NCBI GenBank assembly: GCA_027492485.1
Contig: JAPUER010000053.1
Span: 1-64,000, forward strand
Direction of reading: 5' to 3'
From: Betaproteobacteria bacterium
GTDB taxonomy: Bacteria; Pseudomonadota; Gammaproteobacteria; Burkholderiales; Casimicrobiaceae
DNA length: 64,000 bases
Numbering within the stretch: the first letter of the stretch is position 1; each line of letters begins with the position of its first letter. This document shows positions 8,261-17,064 of this stretch, in pieces. The position numbers and the translations under genes were made by a program. The notes below the pieces were generated by a model, which searched no databases, was not told where the DNA came from, and saw only the letters and a program-made list of their open reading frames with translations.

Positions 8261-8571
8261 GTCTTCAACTTGCACCGCCAACCGCGACGATCCTGCGTTC
8301 CTTGTAATACAACCGACGGTCCCGACGCGAGTCCGCCATCGGCGATTAGTAGTAACCCTAACACTCAACTCTTATATAAGACTTAAACTTATTCTATTAC
8401 CGACCCTGCGGTCGGTTTTGTTTATGTGGATGATTCCGGCTTTTTTTCGTTGTGCGTTGCACGACTGCTAAATTGGCCGCAGAAATTAGGTGGCGGGCGA
8501 GGCGATGATGCGGCGCATGATCCAACGCCCCGGATGATTTGGTCAGTGGTATCGAGGAGGATCGCCCTGTC
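8261..8571. promoter_or_regulatory. divergent intergenic region between birA and the acyl-CoA ligase operon
   Basis: This 311-base gap must hold promoters for the leftward birA group and the rightward ligase-liv operon. The segment 8358-8400 is unusually AT-rich for this genome and contains the perfect palindrome CTTATATAAG (8371-8380), a possible operator or -10 region. A plus-strand hairpin followed by T residues lies at 8399-8420 and is listed separately. A strong GAGGAGG (8554-8560) precedes the ligase ATG at 8572. No single promoter stands out. Confidence 0.5.
8399..8420 (+). terminator. terminator-like hairpin in the leader of the ligase-liv operon
   Basis: ACCGACC-CTGC-GGTCGGT forms a seven-base-pair perfect stem with a four-base loop and is followed by TTTGTTT. 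It points rightward although no rightward gene lies upstream, so it may act as an attenuator in the leader of the operon or as a symmetric operator for a TetR-type repressor. Confidence 0.5.
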
Positions 8572-10542
8572 ATGTCTGTAGTCTCTGGTGCGCCCGGCAT
8601 GGCGGCGGCCGATACCTTCCCGCGTTTGTTGCTGCAGCATGCCGCCGTGCGCCCCGACGCGCCGGCGTTGCGTGAAAAGTATCTCGGCATCTGGCAAAGC
8701 TGGACCTGGCGGGAAACCGCCACCGAAGTCCGCGAAATGGCGATGGGCCTGGCGTCGCTCGGTTTCCGGCGCGGCGACAACCTCGCCATCATCGGCGACA
8801 ACCGGCCGCGGCTCTATATGGCCTTCACGGCAGCGCAAGCGCTCGGCGGCGTCGCGGTACCGATGTATCAGGATGCGGTTGCTGCCGAAATGACCTTCGT
8901 GCTCGAAAACGCGACGATCCAGTTTGCCATCGTCGAGGATCAGGAACAGGTCGACAAGCTGCTCGAGGCGCGCGAGGCGCTGCCGCAGATTGCCCACATC
9001 ATCTATGAGGATCCACGTGGACTGCGCAACTATGACGCACCGGGCCTGATCAGCCTGGAGCAGTTACGCGAGCTGGGGCGCAAGTTCGATGCCGCGCATG
9101 CCGGCCATTTCGATCGCGAAGTCGCGCTAGGCAAGACCGACGACGTGTCGGTGATGCTCTACACCTCGGGCACCACCGGAAAGCCGAAAGGCGTGTGCCA
9201 GAGCCATCACGCGTTCATCACGGCGGCCCAGGGCGGCGTCGAGTTCGACAGGCTGAGCGCCAGCGACAACGTGCTCTCCTATCTGCCGATGGCCTGGGTG
9301 GGCGACCATCTGTTCAGTTATGCGCAGGCACTGGTGGCCGGCTTCACGGTAAATTGCCCGGAATCGGCCGACACCGTCATGACCGACCTGCGCGAGATCG
9401 GCCCCACCTACTACTTCGCGCCGCCGCGGATTTTCGAGAGCGTGCTGACCAGCCTCAGCATCCGCATGGAAGATGCGAGCCGCCTGAAGCAGCGCATGTA
9501 CGACTACTTCATGCGCGTGGCCCGCAAGTACGGCGCCGACATTCTCGACGGTCGCCCGGTCCCGCTCAACGGCCGCCTGCTCTACGCGCTGGGCAATCTG
9601 TTTGTCTATGGGCCGTTGAAGAACACGCTTGGCATGAGCCGCATCCGCATTGCGTATACGGCGGGCGCGGCAATCGGGCCGGACCTGTTCCGCTTCTACC
9701 GCTCGATCGGCATCAATCTCAAGCAGTTGTATGGCTCGACGGAAACCTGCGCCTACGTTTGCCTGCAACCGGACGGTGAGATCAAGTTCGACAGCGTCGG
9801 CAAGGCGGCGCCCGGCGTCGAGGTGAAGATTGCCGACAACGGCGAGGTGCTGGTGCGCGGCGCCATGGTGCTCAAGGAGTATTACAAGCGGCCCGACGCC
9901 ACGGCCGAATCGATCGATGGCGCCGGTTACTTCCATACCGGCGATGCCGGCGTGTTCGATGCCGACGGTCATCTGAAGATCATCGACCGCGCCAAGGACG
10001 TCGGCCATCTCTCGACCGGAGAGATGTTCGCCCCGAACTACATCGAGAACAAGCTCAAGTTCTTCTCGCACATCAAGGAGGCCGTCTGCTTCGGCCACCA
10101 GCGCGACCATGTGGTGGCGTTCATCAACATCGATCTCACGGCGGTCGGCAACTGGGCCGAGCGACGCAATCTGGTGTATTCCGGCTACATCGATCTCGCC
10201 GGCAAGGACGAGGTCTATTCACTGATCAAGGATTGCGTCGAGAAGGTCAATGCCGAGCTTGCCACCGAAGGCGAACTGTCGCACTCGCAAATCCAGCGCT
10301 TCCTGGTGCTGCACAAGGAGCTCGACCCGGACGACGACGAGCTGACCCGCACCCGCAAGGTTCGCCGCGGCTTCATCGCCGAGAAATATGCGCCTTTGCT
10401 CGACGCGCTTTATTCCGAGCGGACCGTGCAGCATATCGAAACCCAGGTGAAGTTCGAAGACGGTCGTACTGGCAGCATCGCCGCCGATGTGAAGATCGGC
10501 GATGCCCGCCGCCTGCCGATGACCGACAAGGCGGCCGCATGA
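8572..10542 (+). CDS. AMP-dependent acyl-CoA synthetase (long-chain fatty acid--CoA ligase type)
   Basis: The 656-residue enzyme belongs to the ANL adenylating family. The phosphate-binding motif YTSGTTGKPKG sits at 197-207, followed by YLPMAWVGDH, YGSTETC, and YFHTGDAGVFDADGHLKIIDRAKD, the hinge region. Its size and sequence style match FadD15-like long-chain acyl-CoA synthetases, which convert a carboxylic acid, ATP and CoA to acyl-CoA. I start at the ATG at 8572 behind GAGGAGG; a TTG at 8539 is the other option. Its stop overlaps the livG start (ATGA). The union with a Liv-type ABC transporter is common in Burkholderiales and suggests that the imported compound is activated with CoA; the substrate could be a fatty or an aromatic acid. 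Confidence 0.9.
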   Translation: MSVVSGAPGMAAADTFPRLLLQHAAVRPDAPALREKYLGIWQSWTWRETATEVREMAMGLASLGFRRGDNLAIIGDNRPRLYMAFTAAQALGGVAVPMYQDAVAAEMTFVLENATIQFAIVEDQEQVDKLLEAREALPQIAHIIYEDPRGLRNYDAPGLISLEQLRELGRKFDAAHAGHFDREVALGKTDDVSVMLYTSGTTGKPKGVCQSHHAFITAAQGGVEFDRLSASDNVLSYLPMAWVGDHLFSYAQALVAGFTVNCPESADTVMTDLREIGPTYYFAPPRIFESVLTSLSIRMEDASRLKQRMYDYFMRVARKYGADILDGRPVPLNGRLLYALGNLFVYGPLKNTLGMSRIRIAYTAGAAIGPDLFRFYRSIGINLKQLYGSTETCAYVCLQPDGEIKFDSVGKAAPGVEVKIADNGEVLVRGAMVLKEYYKRPDATAESIDGAGYFHTGDAGVFDADGHLKIIDRAKDVGHLSTGEMFAPNYIENKLKFFSHIKEAVCFGHQRDHVVAFINIDLTAVGNWAERRNLVYSGYIDLAGKDEVYSLIKDCVEKVNAELATEGELSHSQIQRFLVLHKELDPDDDELTRTRKVRRGFIAEKYAPLLDALYSERTVQHIETQVKFEDGRTGSIAADVKIGDARRLPMTDKAAA

Positions 10543-11324
10543 GTGAAGTACGCAAGATCGGGGACGTGATCCTCAAGGTCGACAACATCTCGCTGCGCTT
10601 TGGCGGCGTCAAGGCATTGACCGACATTTCGTTCGACGTGCGCGAGCATGAAATCCGCGCCATCATCGGTCCCAATGGTGCCGGCAAGAGCTCCATGCTC
10701 AATGTCATCAACGGTGTCTACACACCGCAGGAAGGCACCATCACCTTCCACGGCCAGCAGCGGCGCGACATGGATACCCATGAGGCGGCAGAGCACGGCA
10801 TCGCGCGGACTTTCCAGAACATCGCGCTGTTCTCGGGCATGAGCGTGCTCGACAACATCATGACCGGGCGCAACCTGAAGATCAAGGCGAGCTTTATCGA
10901 GCAGGCCTTCTGGATCGGCCGCGCCCGCCGCGAAGAAATGGAAAACCGCCACGTGGTCGAGGAGATCATCGACTTCCTGCAATTGCAGCATGTGCGCAAG
11001 ACACCGGTCGCACGGCTGCCCTACGGCATCAAGAAGCGGGTCGAGCTGGCGCGTGCGCTGGCGGCCGAACCGTCGATGCTGCTGCTCGACGAACCGATGG
11101 CCGGCATGAACGTCGAGGAGAAACAGGACATGTGCCGCTTCGTGCTCGATACCAACGAGCAGTTCGGCACCACCATCGTGCTGATCGAGCACGACATGGG
11201 CGTGGTGATGGACATCTCGGACCGCGTGGTGGTGCTCGACTACGGCAAGAAGATCGGCGACGGCACCCCCGACGAAGTCCGCAACAATCCCGAGGTCATC
11301 AAGGCCTACCTGGGGGCGCACTGA
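10539..11324 (+). CDS. livG: branched-chain amino acid type ABC transporter, ATP-binding protein LivG
   Basis: The 261-residue ATPase has Walker A GPNGAGKSS (44-52), the Q-loop in ARTFQNIALF, a degenerate signature LPYGIKKRVELARAL in place of LSGGQ, Walker B MLLLDEPMAG and a switch histidine in LIEHDMGVV. The altered signature LPYG is common in LivG proteins of this operon type. It powers import through LivH and LivM in the cytoplasmic membrane. It is translationally coupled on both sides: ATGA with the ligase and TGATG with livH. Confidence 0.93.
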   Translation: MSEVRKIGDVILKVDNISLRFGGVKALTDISFDVREHEIRAIIGPNGAGKSSMLNVINGVYTPQEGTITFHGQQRRDMDTHEAAEHGIARTFQNIALFSGMSVLDNIMTGRNLKIKASFIEQAFWIGRARREEMENRHVVEEIIDFLQLQHVRKTPVARLPYGIKKRVELARALAAEPSMLLLDEPMAGMNVEEKQDMCRFVLDTNEQFGTTIVLIEHDMGVVMDISDRVVVLDYGKKIGDGTPDEVRNNPEVIKAYLGAH

Positions 11325-12220
11325 TGCAATTTTTCTTTGAAGTCCTCATCGCCGGCCTGCTGTCCGGCGTCATGTACGCGCTGGTGGCCCTTGGTTTCGT
11401 GCTGATCTACAAGGCTTCCGGCGTGTTCAACTTCGCGCAGGGTGCGATGGTGTTCTTCGCGGCGCTGACCACCGTCGGCCTACAGGAGAAGTTCGACCTT
11501 TCGATCTGCGTCGCGATTCCGGTGGCGATGGTCGCGATGGTGGCCCTGGGCTTTGTTACCGAACGCGTCGTGCTGCGGCCACTGGTGAACCAGCACGACA
11601 TCACGCTGTTCATGGCAACCATTGGCCTGACCTTCTTCATCGAAGGCTTGGCGCAACTGGTCTGGGGCTCGGAAGTGCGCAAGCTGGAGCTTGGCATTGC
11701 CGACGAGCCGATCGAGGCGATCATGAACAGCACCGGCATGGTGGTGTCCAAATTCGACGTGACGGCGGCCGTCATCTGCGGCGCACTGGTCGCCGCGCTG
11801 GCCTTCCTGTTCAACAAGACCAAGATCGGCCGCGCGCTACGCGCCGTCGCCGATGACCATCAGGCGGCGCTGACGGTGGGCATTCCGCTGCAACATGTCT
11901 GGGGCGTGGTATGGGCGGTGGCCGGCTTTGTCGCACTGGTGGCCGGTCTGCTGTGGGGTGCGCGCAACGGCGTGCAGTTCGCGCTGACCTTTGTAGCGCT
12001 GAAGGCGTTGCCGGTGCTGATCCTCGGTGGCTTCACCTCGGTGCCGGGCGCCATCGTCGGCGGTCTGATCATCGGCGCCAGCGAAAAGCTCGCGGAGGTC
12101 TACCTCGGGCCGATGGTCGGCGGTGGCATCGAGGGCTGGTTCCCCTACGTGCTCGCCTTGCTGTTCCTGCTCGTCCGCCCCGAAGGTCTCTTCGGCGAAA
12201 AGATCATCCGGAGAATCTAA
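11324..12220 (+). CDS. livH: branched-chain amino acid type ABC transporter, permease LivH
   Basis: The 298-residue membrane protein has about eight hydrophobic segments. It contains the LivH hallmarks GLLSGVMYALVALGFVLIYKASGVFNFAQGAM, KTKIGRALRAVADD (the coupling loop to the ATPase), KALPVLILGGFTSVPGAIVGG and a C-terminal RPEGLFGEK. It forms the translocation channel with LivM. Its ATG shares one base with the livG stop. The gap to livM (99 bases) is larger than other gaps in the operon because of an inserted heptamer repeat. Confidence 0.94.
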   Translation: MQFFFEVLIAGLLSGVMYALVALGFVLIYKASGVFNFAQGAMVFFAALTTVGLQEKFDLSICVAIPVAMVAMVALGFVTERVVLRPLVNQHDITLFMATIGLTFFIEGLAQLVWGSEVRKLELGIADEPIEAIMNSTGMVVSKFDVTAAVICGALVAALAFLFNKTKIGRALRAVADDHQAALTVGIPLQHVWGVVWAVAGFVALVAGLLWGARNGVQFALTFVALKALPVLILGGFTSVPGAIVGGLIIGASEKLAEVYLGPMVGGGIEGWFPYVLALLFLLVRPEGLFGEKIIRRI

Positions 12221-12250
12221 CGTGCTCCACATATTCTCGCTATTGCCCTT

Positions 12251-12278
12251 CGTCATTCGTCATTCGTCATTCGTCATT
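12251..12278. repeat. tandem heptamer CGTCATT x4
   Basis: Four perfect copies of CGTCATT lie between livH and livM and are followed by related singles further on (CGTCATC at 12298-12304). Such short perfect tandem arrays expand and contract by slippage, and this one lies inside an operon in the untranslated spacer before livM. Confidence 0.85.
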
Positions 12279-12319
12279 CGCGACGCGAACGCCGTCCTTC
12301 GTCATCCGCGGAGCGGAAA

Positions 12320-13378
12320 ATGATTTACCGCGAAGCAGGTCAGTTCAAGACCTCCTACCTGAAAGACTCGCAGATCTTCCCGATCGCGCAGGACCGCTAT
12401 GCGGTGGCGCTGATGTTGCTGGTGGCCTTCGTGGCGGTGCCGCTGGTTGCAACGCCTTATGCCTTCTCGGCGATCTTGATCCCGTTCCTGATCTTTGCGC
12501 TGGCGACCCTGGGGCTCAACATCCTGACCGGCTACGCCGGCCAGCTCTCGCTGGGCACGGCGGCGTTCATGGCGGTCGGCGCCTTCGCCAGCTACAACTT
12601 CATGCTGCGCGTCGAAGGCATGCCCATTCTGGTCGCCTTCATTCTCGGCGGCGTCTGCGCGGCGATCGTCGGCATCGTGTTCGGCCTGCCCAGTCTGCGC
12701 ATCCGCGGTTTCTATCTCGCCGCGTCGACGCTGGCGACGCAGTTCTTTGTGGTGTGGTGCCTGACCAAGGTGCCATGGTTCACCAACAACAGCTCCTCAG
12801 GCGTGATCACCGCGCAGCAGATCGAGATTCTCGGTTTCAAGTTCGATTCGCCGCAGGAAAAATACCTGCTGGTGCTCGGCATCGTGGCGGTGATGGCACT
12901 GATGGCCAAGAACATGGTGCGCTCCACGGTCGGGCGCTCGTGGATGGCCGTGCGCGACATGGACGTGGCCGCCGAGGTGATCGGCTTCCGCATCATGCGC
13001 ACCAAGCTCACCGCCTTCGCGGTCAGTTCGTTCTACTGCGGCGTCGCCGGTGCGCTGTACGCCTACTGCTACCTCGGCACCGTGGAGCCGGAGGCGTACA
13101 ACCTGGATGTCTCTTTCCGCATCCTGTTCATGGTGATCATCGGCGGCGTAGGGTCAATCCTCGGTTCTTTTCTGGGCGCAGCCTTTATTGTGTTGCTTCC
13201 CATCGTTTTGTCGGTCATCGTGCACTACACCGGTCTGCCGAACTCGGTCACCTCCAATCTGGAGTTGATGGTGTTCGGCGCACTGATCATCTTTTTCCTG
13301 ATCGTCGAGCCGCACGGCCTCGCGCGGCTCTGGCAGATCGGCAAAGAGAAGCTCCGTCTCTGGCCGTTCCCGCACTAA
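12320..13378 (+). CDS. livM: branched-chain amino acid type ABC transporter, permease LivM
   Basis: The 352-residue membrane protein is the second Liv permease. After a polar N-terminus it has about ten hydrophobic segments, with LGLNILTGYAGQLSLGTAAFMAVGAFASY, LPSLRIRGFYLAASTLATQF, SWMAVRDMDVAAEVIGFRIMRTKLTAFAVSSF (coupling loop) and FMVIIGGVGSILGSFLGAAFI, all standard LivM motifs. The ATG at 12320 has only a weak upstream purine stretch (GGAGCGGAAA). It pairs with LivH; the binding protein gene follows 57 bases later. Confidence 0.94.
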   Translation: MIYREAGQFKTSYLKDSQIFPIAQDRYAVALMLLVAFVAVPLVATPYAFSAILIPFLIFALATLGLNILTGYAGQLSLGTAAFMAVGAFASYNFMLRVEGMPILVAFILGGVCAAIVGIVFGLPSLRIRGFYLAASTLATQFFVVWCLTKVPWFTNNSSSGVITAQQIEILGFKFDSPQEKYLLVLGIVAVMALMAKNMVRSTVGRSWMAVRDMDVAAEVIGFRIMRTKLTAFAVSSFYCGVAGALYAYCYLGTVEPEAYNLDVSFRILFMVIIGGVGSILGSFLGAAFIVLLPIVLSVIVHYTGLPNSVTSNLELMVFGALIIFFLIVEPHGLARLWQIGKEKLRLWPFPH

Positions 13379-13435
13379 TGTCCTTTCATTAGCCATCGTT
13401 CAACGACACGCTTGCCGTTTTTCCAAGGAGGATTC

Positions 13436-14755
13436 ATGAAATTCAAGCTCACCCGGTTGCTCGCCCTGTCGGCGGTAGCGGCCACCACCGCGCTAACCGG
13501 CGCGCTTGCCTCGGCGCAAGACCAGTACGTCCCGATCCTGTCCTACCGCGTCGGCGCCTATGCGTCGGGCGGCTCCGGCTTCTTCGGCGGCGTCATCGAC
13601 TACTTCAACCTGGTCAACGCCAATGGCGGCATCAACGGCGTCAAACTCTCCTGGGAGGAGTGCGAGACCGAATACAACGCCTCGCGCGGCGTCGAATGCT
13701 ACGAACGTCTGAAAAAGAACAAGGGCGGCGCCAGCCTCGTCGAGCCGCTCGGCACCGGTATCGCCTACGGCATTCTCGATCGCGTGGCGGTCGACAAGGT
13801 ACCGATGACCACGCTAGGCTATGGCCGCTCCGACGCTGCCAACGGCAAGGTGTTCCCCTATGTCTATCCGCTGATCACCAGCTACTGGTCGCAGGCGGCC
13901 GGCATGATCAAGTACCTCGGCGACAAGGCCGGTGGTCTCGACAAGCTGAAGGGCAAGAAGATCGTGCATCTGTATCACGACTCCGCCTTCGGCAAGGAGC
14001 CGTTCCCGGTGCTCGAGGCCTATGAGAAGCAGCTTGGCTTCCAGTTGATCAAGATCGCCGTGCCGCATCCCGGCAACGAGCAGAACTCGCAGTGGCTGCA
14101 GATCCGCCAGGCCAACCCGGACTACGTGATCCTGTGGGGCTGGGGCGTGATGAATGCGGTGGCGATCAAGACCGCCGCCCGTGTCGGCTATCCGCGCGAA
14201 AAGATGCTGGGCGTCTGGTGGGCTGGCTCCGAAGAGGACACCATCCCGGCCGGCGACGCTGCCAAGGGCTACACCACGATGACCTTCAACACGCCGGGCA
14301 ACTATCCGGTGATCGACGAAATCCGCAAGAAGGTCTATGGCGCCAACAAGGGCAACCTGGCCGACAAGGACCGCATCGGCTCCGTCTATCACATGCGCGG
14401 CATCACCGCCGCCATGCTGTGGGTGGAAGGCATGCGCAACGCCCAGGCCAAGTACGGCAAGGGCAAGGTCATGACCGGCGAGCAGGTCCGCTGGGGCCTG
14501 GAGAACCTGAACGTCGACGAAAACCGCCAGAAGGCGCTGGGTGCGTTCGGCATGTTCCCGTCCGTGAAGACGAGCTGTGACGACCACGAAGGCTCCGGCG
14601 CCACCAAGGTGCAGGTGTGGGACGGCAAGGCCTGGAAGGCCGTCACCCCGAACTGGGTGGTGGGCGACCGCGCGATGGTGCAGAAACTGGTGGCCGAATC
14701 GTCGGCCAAGTACGCTGCCGAGAAGAAGATCACCCCCGCCTGCGCAGCGGGCTAG
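13436..14755 (+). CDS. periplasmic substrate-binding protein of the Liv-type ABC transporter
   Basis: The 439-residue protein begins with a classical Sec signal peptide (FKLTRLLALSAVAATTALTGALASA, cut before QD) and continues as a type I periplasmic binding protein (Peripla_BP_6, LivJ-like). It contains NANGGINGVKLSWEECETEYN, VEPLGTGIAYGILDRVAVDKVPM and a second lobe with LQIRQANPDYVILWGWGVMNAVAIK. It captures the substrate for LivHMGF. The ATG at 13436 is chosen over earlier codons because AAGGAGG precedes it and it starts the signal peptide. It is longer than LivJ (about 370), as is usual for this operon type; ligand identity cannot be read from sequence. Confidence 0.92.
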   Translation: MKFKLTRLLALSAVAATTALTGALASAQDQYVPILSYRVGAYASGGSGFFGGVIDYFNLVNANGGINGVKLSWEECETEYNASRGVECYERLKKNKGGASLVEPLGTGIAYGILDRVAVDKVPMTTLGYGRSDAANGKVFPYVYPLITSYWSQAAGMIKYLGDKAGGLDKLKGKKIVHLYHDSAFGKEPFPVLEAYEKQLGFQLIKIAVPHPGNEQNSQWLQIRQANPDYVILWGWGVMNAVAIKTAARVGYPREKMLGVWWAGSEEDTIPAGDAAKGYTTMTFNTPGNYPVIDEIRKKVYGANKGNLADKDRIGSVYHMRGITAAMLWVEGMRNAQAKYGKGKVMTGEQVRWGLENLNVDENRQKALGAFGMFPSVKTSCDDHEGSGATKVQVWDGKAWKAVTPNWVVGDRAMVQKLVAESSAKYAAEKKITPACAAG

Positions 14756-14765
14756 CCCCCGTTCA

Positions 14766-14801
14766 CCCTCTCCTGCGTGCGGGAGAGGGTTGGGGTGAGG
14801 G
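14766..14801. repeat. CCCTCTCC/GGAGAGGG hairpin repeat
   Basis: An inverted repeat (CCCTCTCC at 14766-14773, GGAGAGGG at 14782-14789) followed by TTGGGGTGAGGG resembles a very common intergenic repeat of Burkholderiales and other proteobacteria. It lies in the 99-base gap between the binding-protein gene and livF and could influence transcript processing or partial termination there. A relative of it is found inside a coding region at 24446-24482. Confidence 0.6.
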
Positions 14802-14854
14802 TAGTCGACTCCCGCGGGATGCGACCGCCCTCCCTCCAACCGAAGCGTTCAGCC

Positions 14855-15658
14855 ATGTCAGCCTATCTCTCCATCAACAACATCGAAGTCATCTACGACC
14901 ACGTCATCCTCGTGTTGAAAGGGGTGTCGCTGGATGTGCCGAAGGGCAAGATCGTGGCGCTGCTCGGGGCCAACGGCGCCGGCAAGAGCACCACGCTGAA
15001 GGCGATCTCGAATCTGCTGCGCACCGAGCGTGGCGAGGTGACCAAAGGCTCGATCGAGTTCGACGGCCAGCGCACCGACAAGCTGACCACCAACGACCTC
15101 GTGCGCATGGGCGTAGTGCAGGTGATGGAGGGGCGGCACTGTTTCGGTCATCTCACGGTCGAGGAAAACCTGCTCACCGGCGCCTACACGCGCAAGCTCT
15201 CGCGCGCCGAGTTGAAAGAGTCGCTGGAGAAGGTCTATCACTACTTTCCGCGCCTGAAAACGCGGCGCGCGTCGCAGGCCGGCTACACCTCGGGCGGCGA
15301 GCAGCAGATGGTCGCCGTCGGCCGCGCACTGATGGCGAAGCCCTCGATGATCCTGCTCGACGAGCCGTCGATGGGTCTGGCACCGCAGATCGTGGCCGAA
15401 ATCTTCGAGATCGTGAAGGATCTCAACAGCAAGGAAGGCGTGAGCTTCCTGCTCGCCGAACAAAACACCAACGTCGCGCTGAAGTACGCCGACTACGGCT
15501 ACATCCTCGAAAGCGGCCGTGTGGTGATGGACGGCGCCGCCGCCGACCTCGCCAGCAACGAGGACGTGAAGGAGTTCTACCTCGGCATCTCGTCGGGCGA
15601 ACGCAAGAGCTTCCGCGACGTCAAGAGCTACCGCCGCCGCAAGCGCTGGCTGGCTTGA
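14855..15658 (+). CDS. livF: branched-chain amino acid type ABC transporter, ATP-binding protein LivF
   Basis: The 267-residue ATPase has Walker A GANGAGKST (38-46), signature TSGGEQQMVAVGRALM, Walker B MILLDEPSMGLAP and a switch region LLAEQNTNVALKYADYGYILESGRVV, the pattern of LivF. The C-terminal tail SSGERKSFRDVKSYRRRKRWLA is longer and more basic than in E. coli LivF and is typical of the ligase-associated operons. It completes the transporter with LivG, LivH and LivM. In related operons a PaaK-like CoA ligase gene comes next; here that gene is 6.6 kb away at 22227. Confidence 0.93.
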   Translation: MSAYLSINNIEVIYDHVILVLKGVSLDVPKGKIVALLGANGAGKSTTLKAISNLLRTERGEVTKGSIEFDGQRTDKLTTNDLVRMGVVQVMEGRHCFGHLTVEENLLTGAYTRKLSRAELKESLEKVYHYFPRLKTRRASQAGYTSGGEQQMVAVGRALMAKPSMILLDEPSMGLAPQIVAEIFEIVKDLNSKEGVSFLLAEQNTNVALKYADYGYILESGRVVMDGAAADLASNEDVKEFYLGISSGERKSFRDVKSYRRRKRWLA

Positions 15659-15663
15659 GAAGG

Positions 15664-15790
15664 CTTATTGGCTTTTCGCGGAAAGCCCTGTCTGCATTGG
15701 GCTGATCGCGCTATTTGGCGCCAAGTCGACTTTCCATATTTCAGCCGCTGAGCCCTGATTGAATAGGGCTTTCAGCCAAAAGCTGGTTAT
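15664..15790 (+). repeat. dispersed nested palindrome, copy A
   Basis: An imperfect palindrome of about 125 bases centred on AAGTCGACTTT (15723-15733), with outer arms built around CTTTTCG..GAAAGC and GGGCTTTCAGCCAAAAGCTGG and inner arms GCATTGGGCT and AGCCCTGATTGAATAGGGCT. It fills the space between livF and the convergent TPM gene. Four further copies are at 18011, 32092, 36779 and 53042. I do not recognise it as a named repeat family. Confidence 0.8.
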
Positions 15791-15809
15791 TCGAGGGTGG
15801 CCGTCGACG

Positions 15810-17033
15810 CTACTCCGACGAGCCGCCGCCGCCCGAATCGCCGCCGCCGCCGGAGTCGCTGCTGCCGCCGGAATCGCCGCCGGATGAGCTGCTGGAGCTG
15901 CTCCAGGACGAGTCGCTGCTGCTCCACGAATCGCTGCCGCTGCCGCCGCCGGTGAACGCCCGCGCCGCCGATGCCGGCATGAACGGCATGGCCATCTGGC
16001 CGGCAATGCCCAGCGCGCCGATCGTGCAGAAAAAGCCGCCGGCGAGGCCCAGCGCGATGTGCTCGGCACGGAACCAGTACAGCGCGATCACCGCCGCAAC
16101 CACCAGCCAGACCACCCAGACATAGGGCACGCGCGGCTTCCAGCCGATCGCCGGGTCTTTGCGCTTCGACGGCTTCAGCAGCGGCACGTCGGCCGGCGGC
16201 GGGTAGCCATAGAACGACACCGCCAGCGCCAGCAACACCAGCAGCCACACGCCCGCCGCCAGGCGCACCGGATGCGGCCCCGCTGCCCACACGTAGGCCA
16301 CGGCCGCCAGCGCCGCCAGTAGCACGCTGATCGCCGCCGCCGTGGCGCGCTTCGGCCGCTTGTTGAACACGCCGATGGCGATGAACATCAGGACGAAATA
16401 GATGAAGGCAATCGCGAACAGCTTGATCTCGGCCGGCGGCGTCTCGACCACTTTGCGGCCGCTATGGTCCGGCGTCACCCCTGCCGCGGTCAGCGTGGTC
16501 TGGATCGCTTGCGCCGCCGCTGTCGCCGCCGCAGCGGGGCCGTCCCGATCGAGCGCCGGCCGCACCTGATCGCCGAGAATGCGGCGCGCGGTGGCGTCGG
16601 GGATCGCGCCTTCCAGCCCGTAGCCCACCTGCAAGCGCGTCTTGCGCTGCTTGTTGTTCGGCGCCAGCACCAGCAGCAGCCCATCGTCGGCGCCCTTGCG
16701 GCCCGGCTTCCAGGTGGTGAACACGCGCTGCGCGAAGTTCTCGATCGGCTCGGGATCGGTGTGATCGACGATCACGGTGAACAGTTGCGCGCCGGTGCTC
16801 TGGTTGATCTGCCGCGCCAGGCCGACCAGCCGCTCGCGGTCGGCGGCGCTGATGCTGCCGGTGGTGTCGACCACATAGCCGGCCGCTGCCGGCACCGGCG
16901 TCTCGTCGTCCGCCCGTGCGCCGGACGCCGTCAGCGCCAGGCAAACCACTGCCACGCCGGCAAGCAGCCACGCCGCCAGCCGCCGCGTTGCGTCGCCGGC
17001 ATTCCCGATCCGTGAAATCGCATTCATCGTCAT
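15810..17033 (-). CDS. TPM domain-containing membrane protein
   Basis: The 407-residue protein has an N-terminal signal or anchor (RRLAAWLLAGVAVVCLALTA) and a TPM domain from about residue 50 (VVDTTGSISAADRERLVGLA, QLFTVIVDHTDPEPIENFAQRVF, DDGLLLVLAPNNKQRKTRLQVGYGLEG). Five or so membrane segments follow, and a tail of about 50 residues made almost only of Ser, Gly and Asp. TPM proteins of the YgcG type are exported membrane proteins of poorly known function, some linked to photosystem assembly or phosphatase activity. The start at 17033 follows GGGAGAAGGGG. It forms a two-gene unit with the upstream gene at 17065, with which it shares the C-terminal sequence GGGDSGGGGSSE. Confidence 0.85.
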   Translation of the reverse strand: MTMNAISRIGNAGDATRRLAAWLLAGVAVVCLALTASGARADDETPVPAAAGYVVDTTGSISAADRERLVGLARQINQSTGAQLFTVIVDHTDPEPIENFAQRVFTTWKPGRKGADDGLLLVLAPNNKQRKTRLQVGYGLEGAIPDATARRILGDQVRPALDRDGPAAAATAAAQAIQTTLTAAGVTPDHSGRKVVETPPAEIKLFAIAFIYFVLMFIAIGVFNKRPKRATAAAISVLLAALAAVAYVWAAGPHPVRLAAGVWLLVLLALAVSFYGYPPPADVPLLKPSKRKDPAIGWKPRVPYVWVVWLVVAAVIALYWFRAEHIALGLAGGFFCTIGALGIAGQMAMPFMPASAARAFTGGGSGSDSWSSSDSSWSSSSSSSGGDSGGSSDSGGGGDSGGGGSSE

Positions 17034-17064
17034 CCCCTTCTCCCGTGCATTCGCCGCGCGGCCG

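Noticed and set aside
12241..12312. CRISPR-like array
   Set aside because: The heptamers are directly adjacent without spacers and the unit is far too short.
14756..14854. GTCGAC near 14803 as a sixth copy of the dispersed palindrome
   Set aside because: Only the six-base core matches; the arms are absent and a different hairpin repeat is present.
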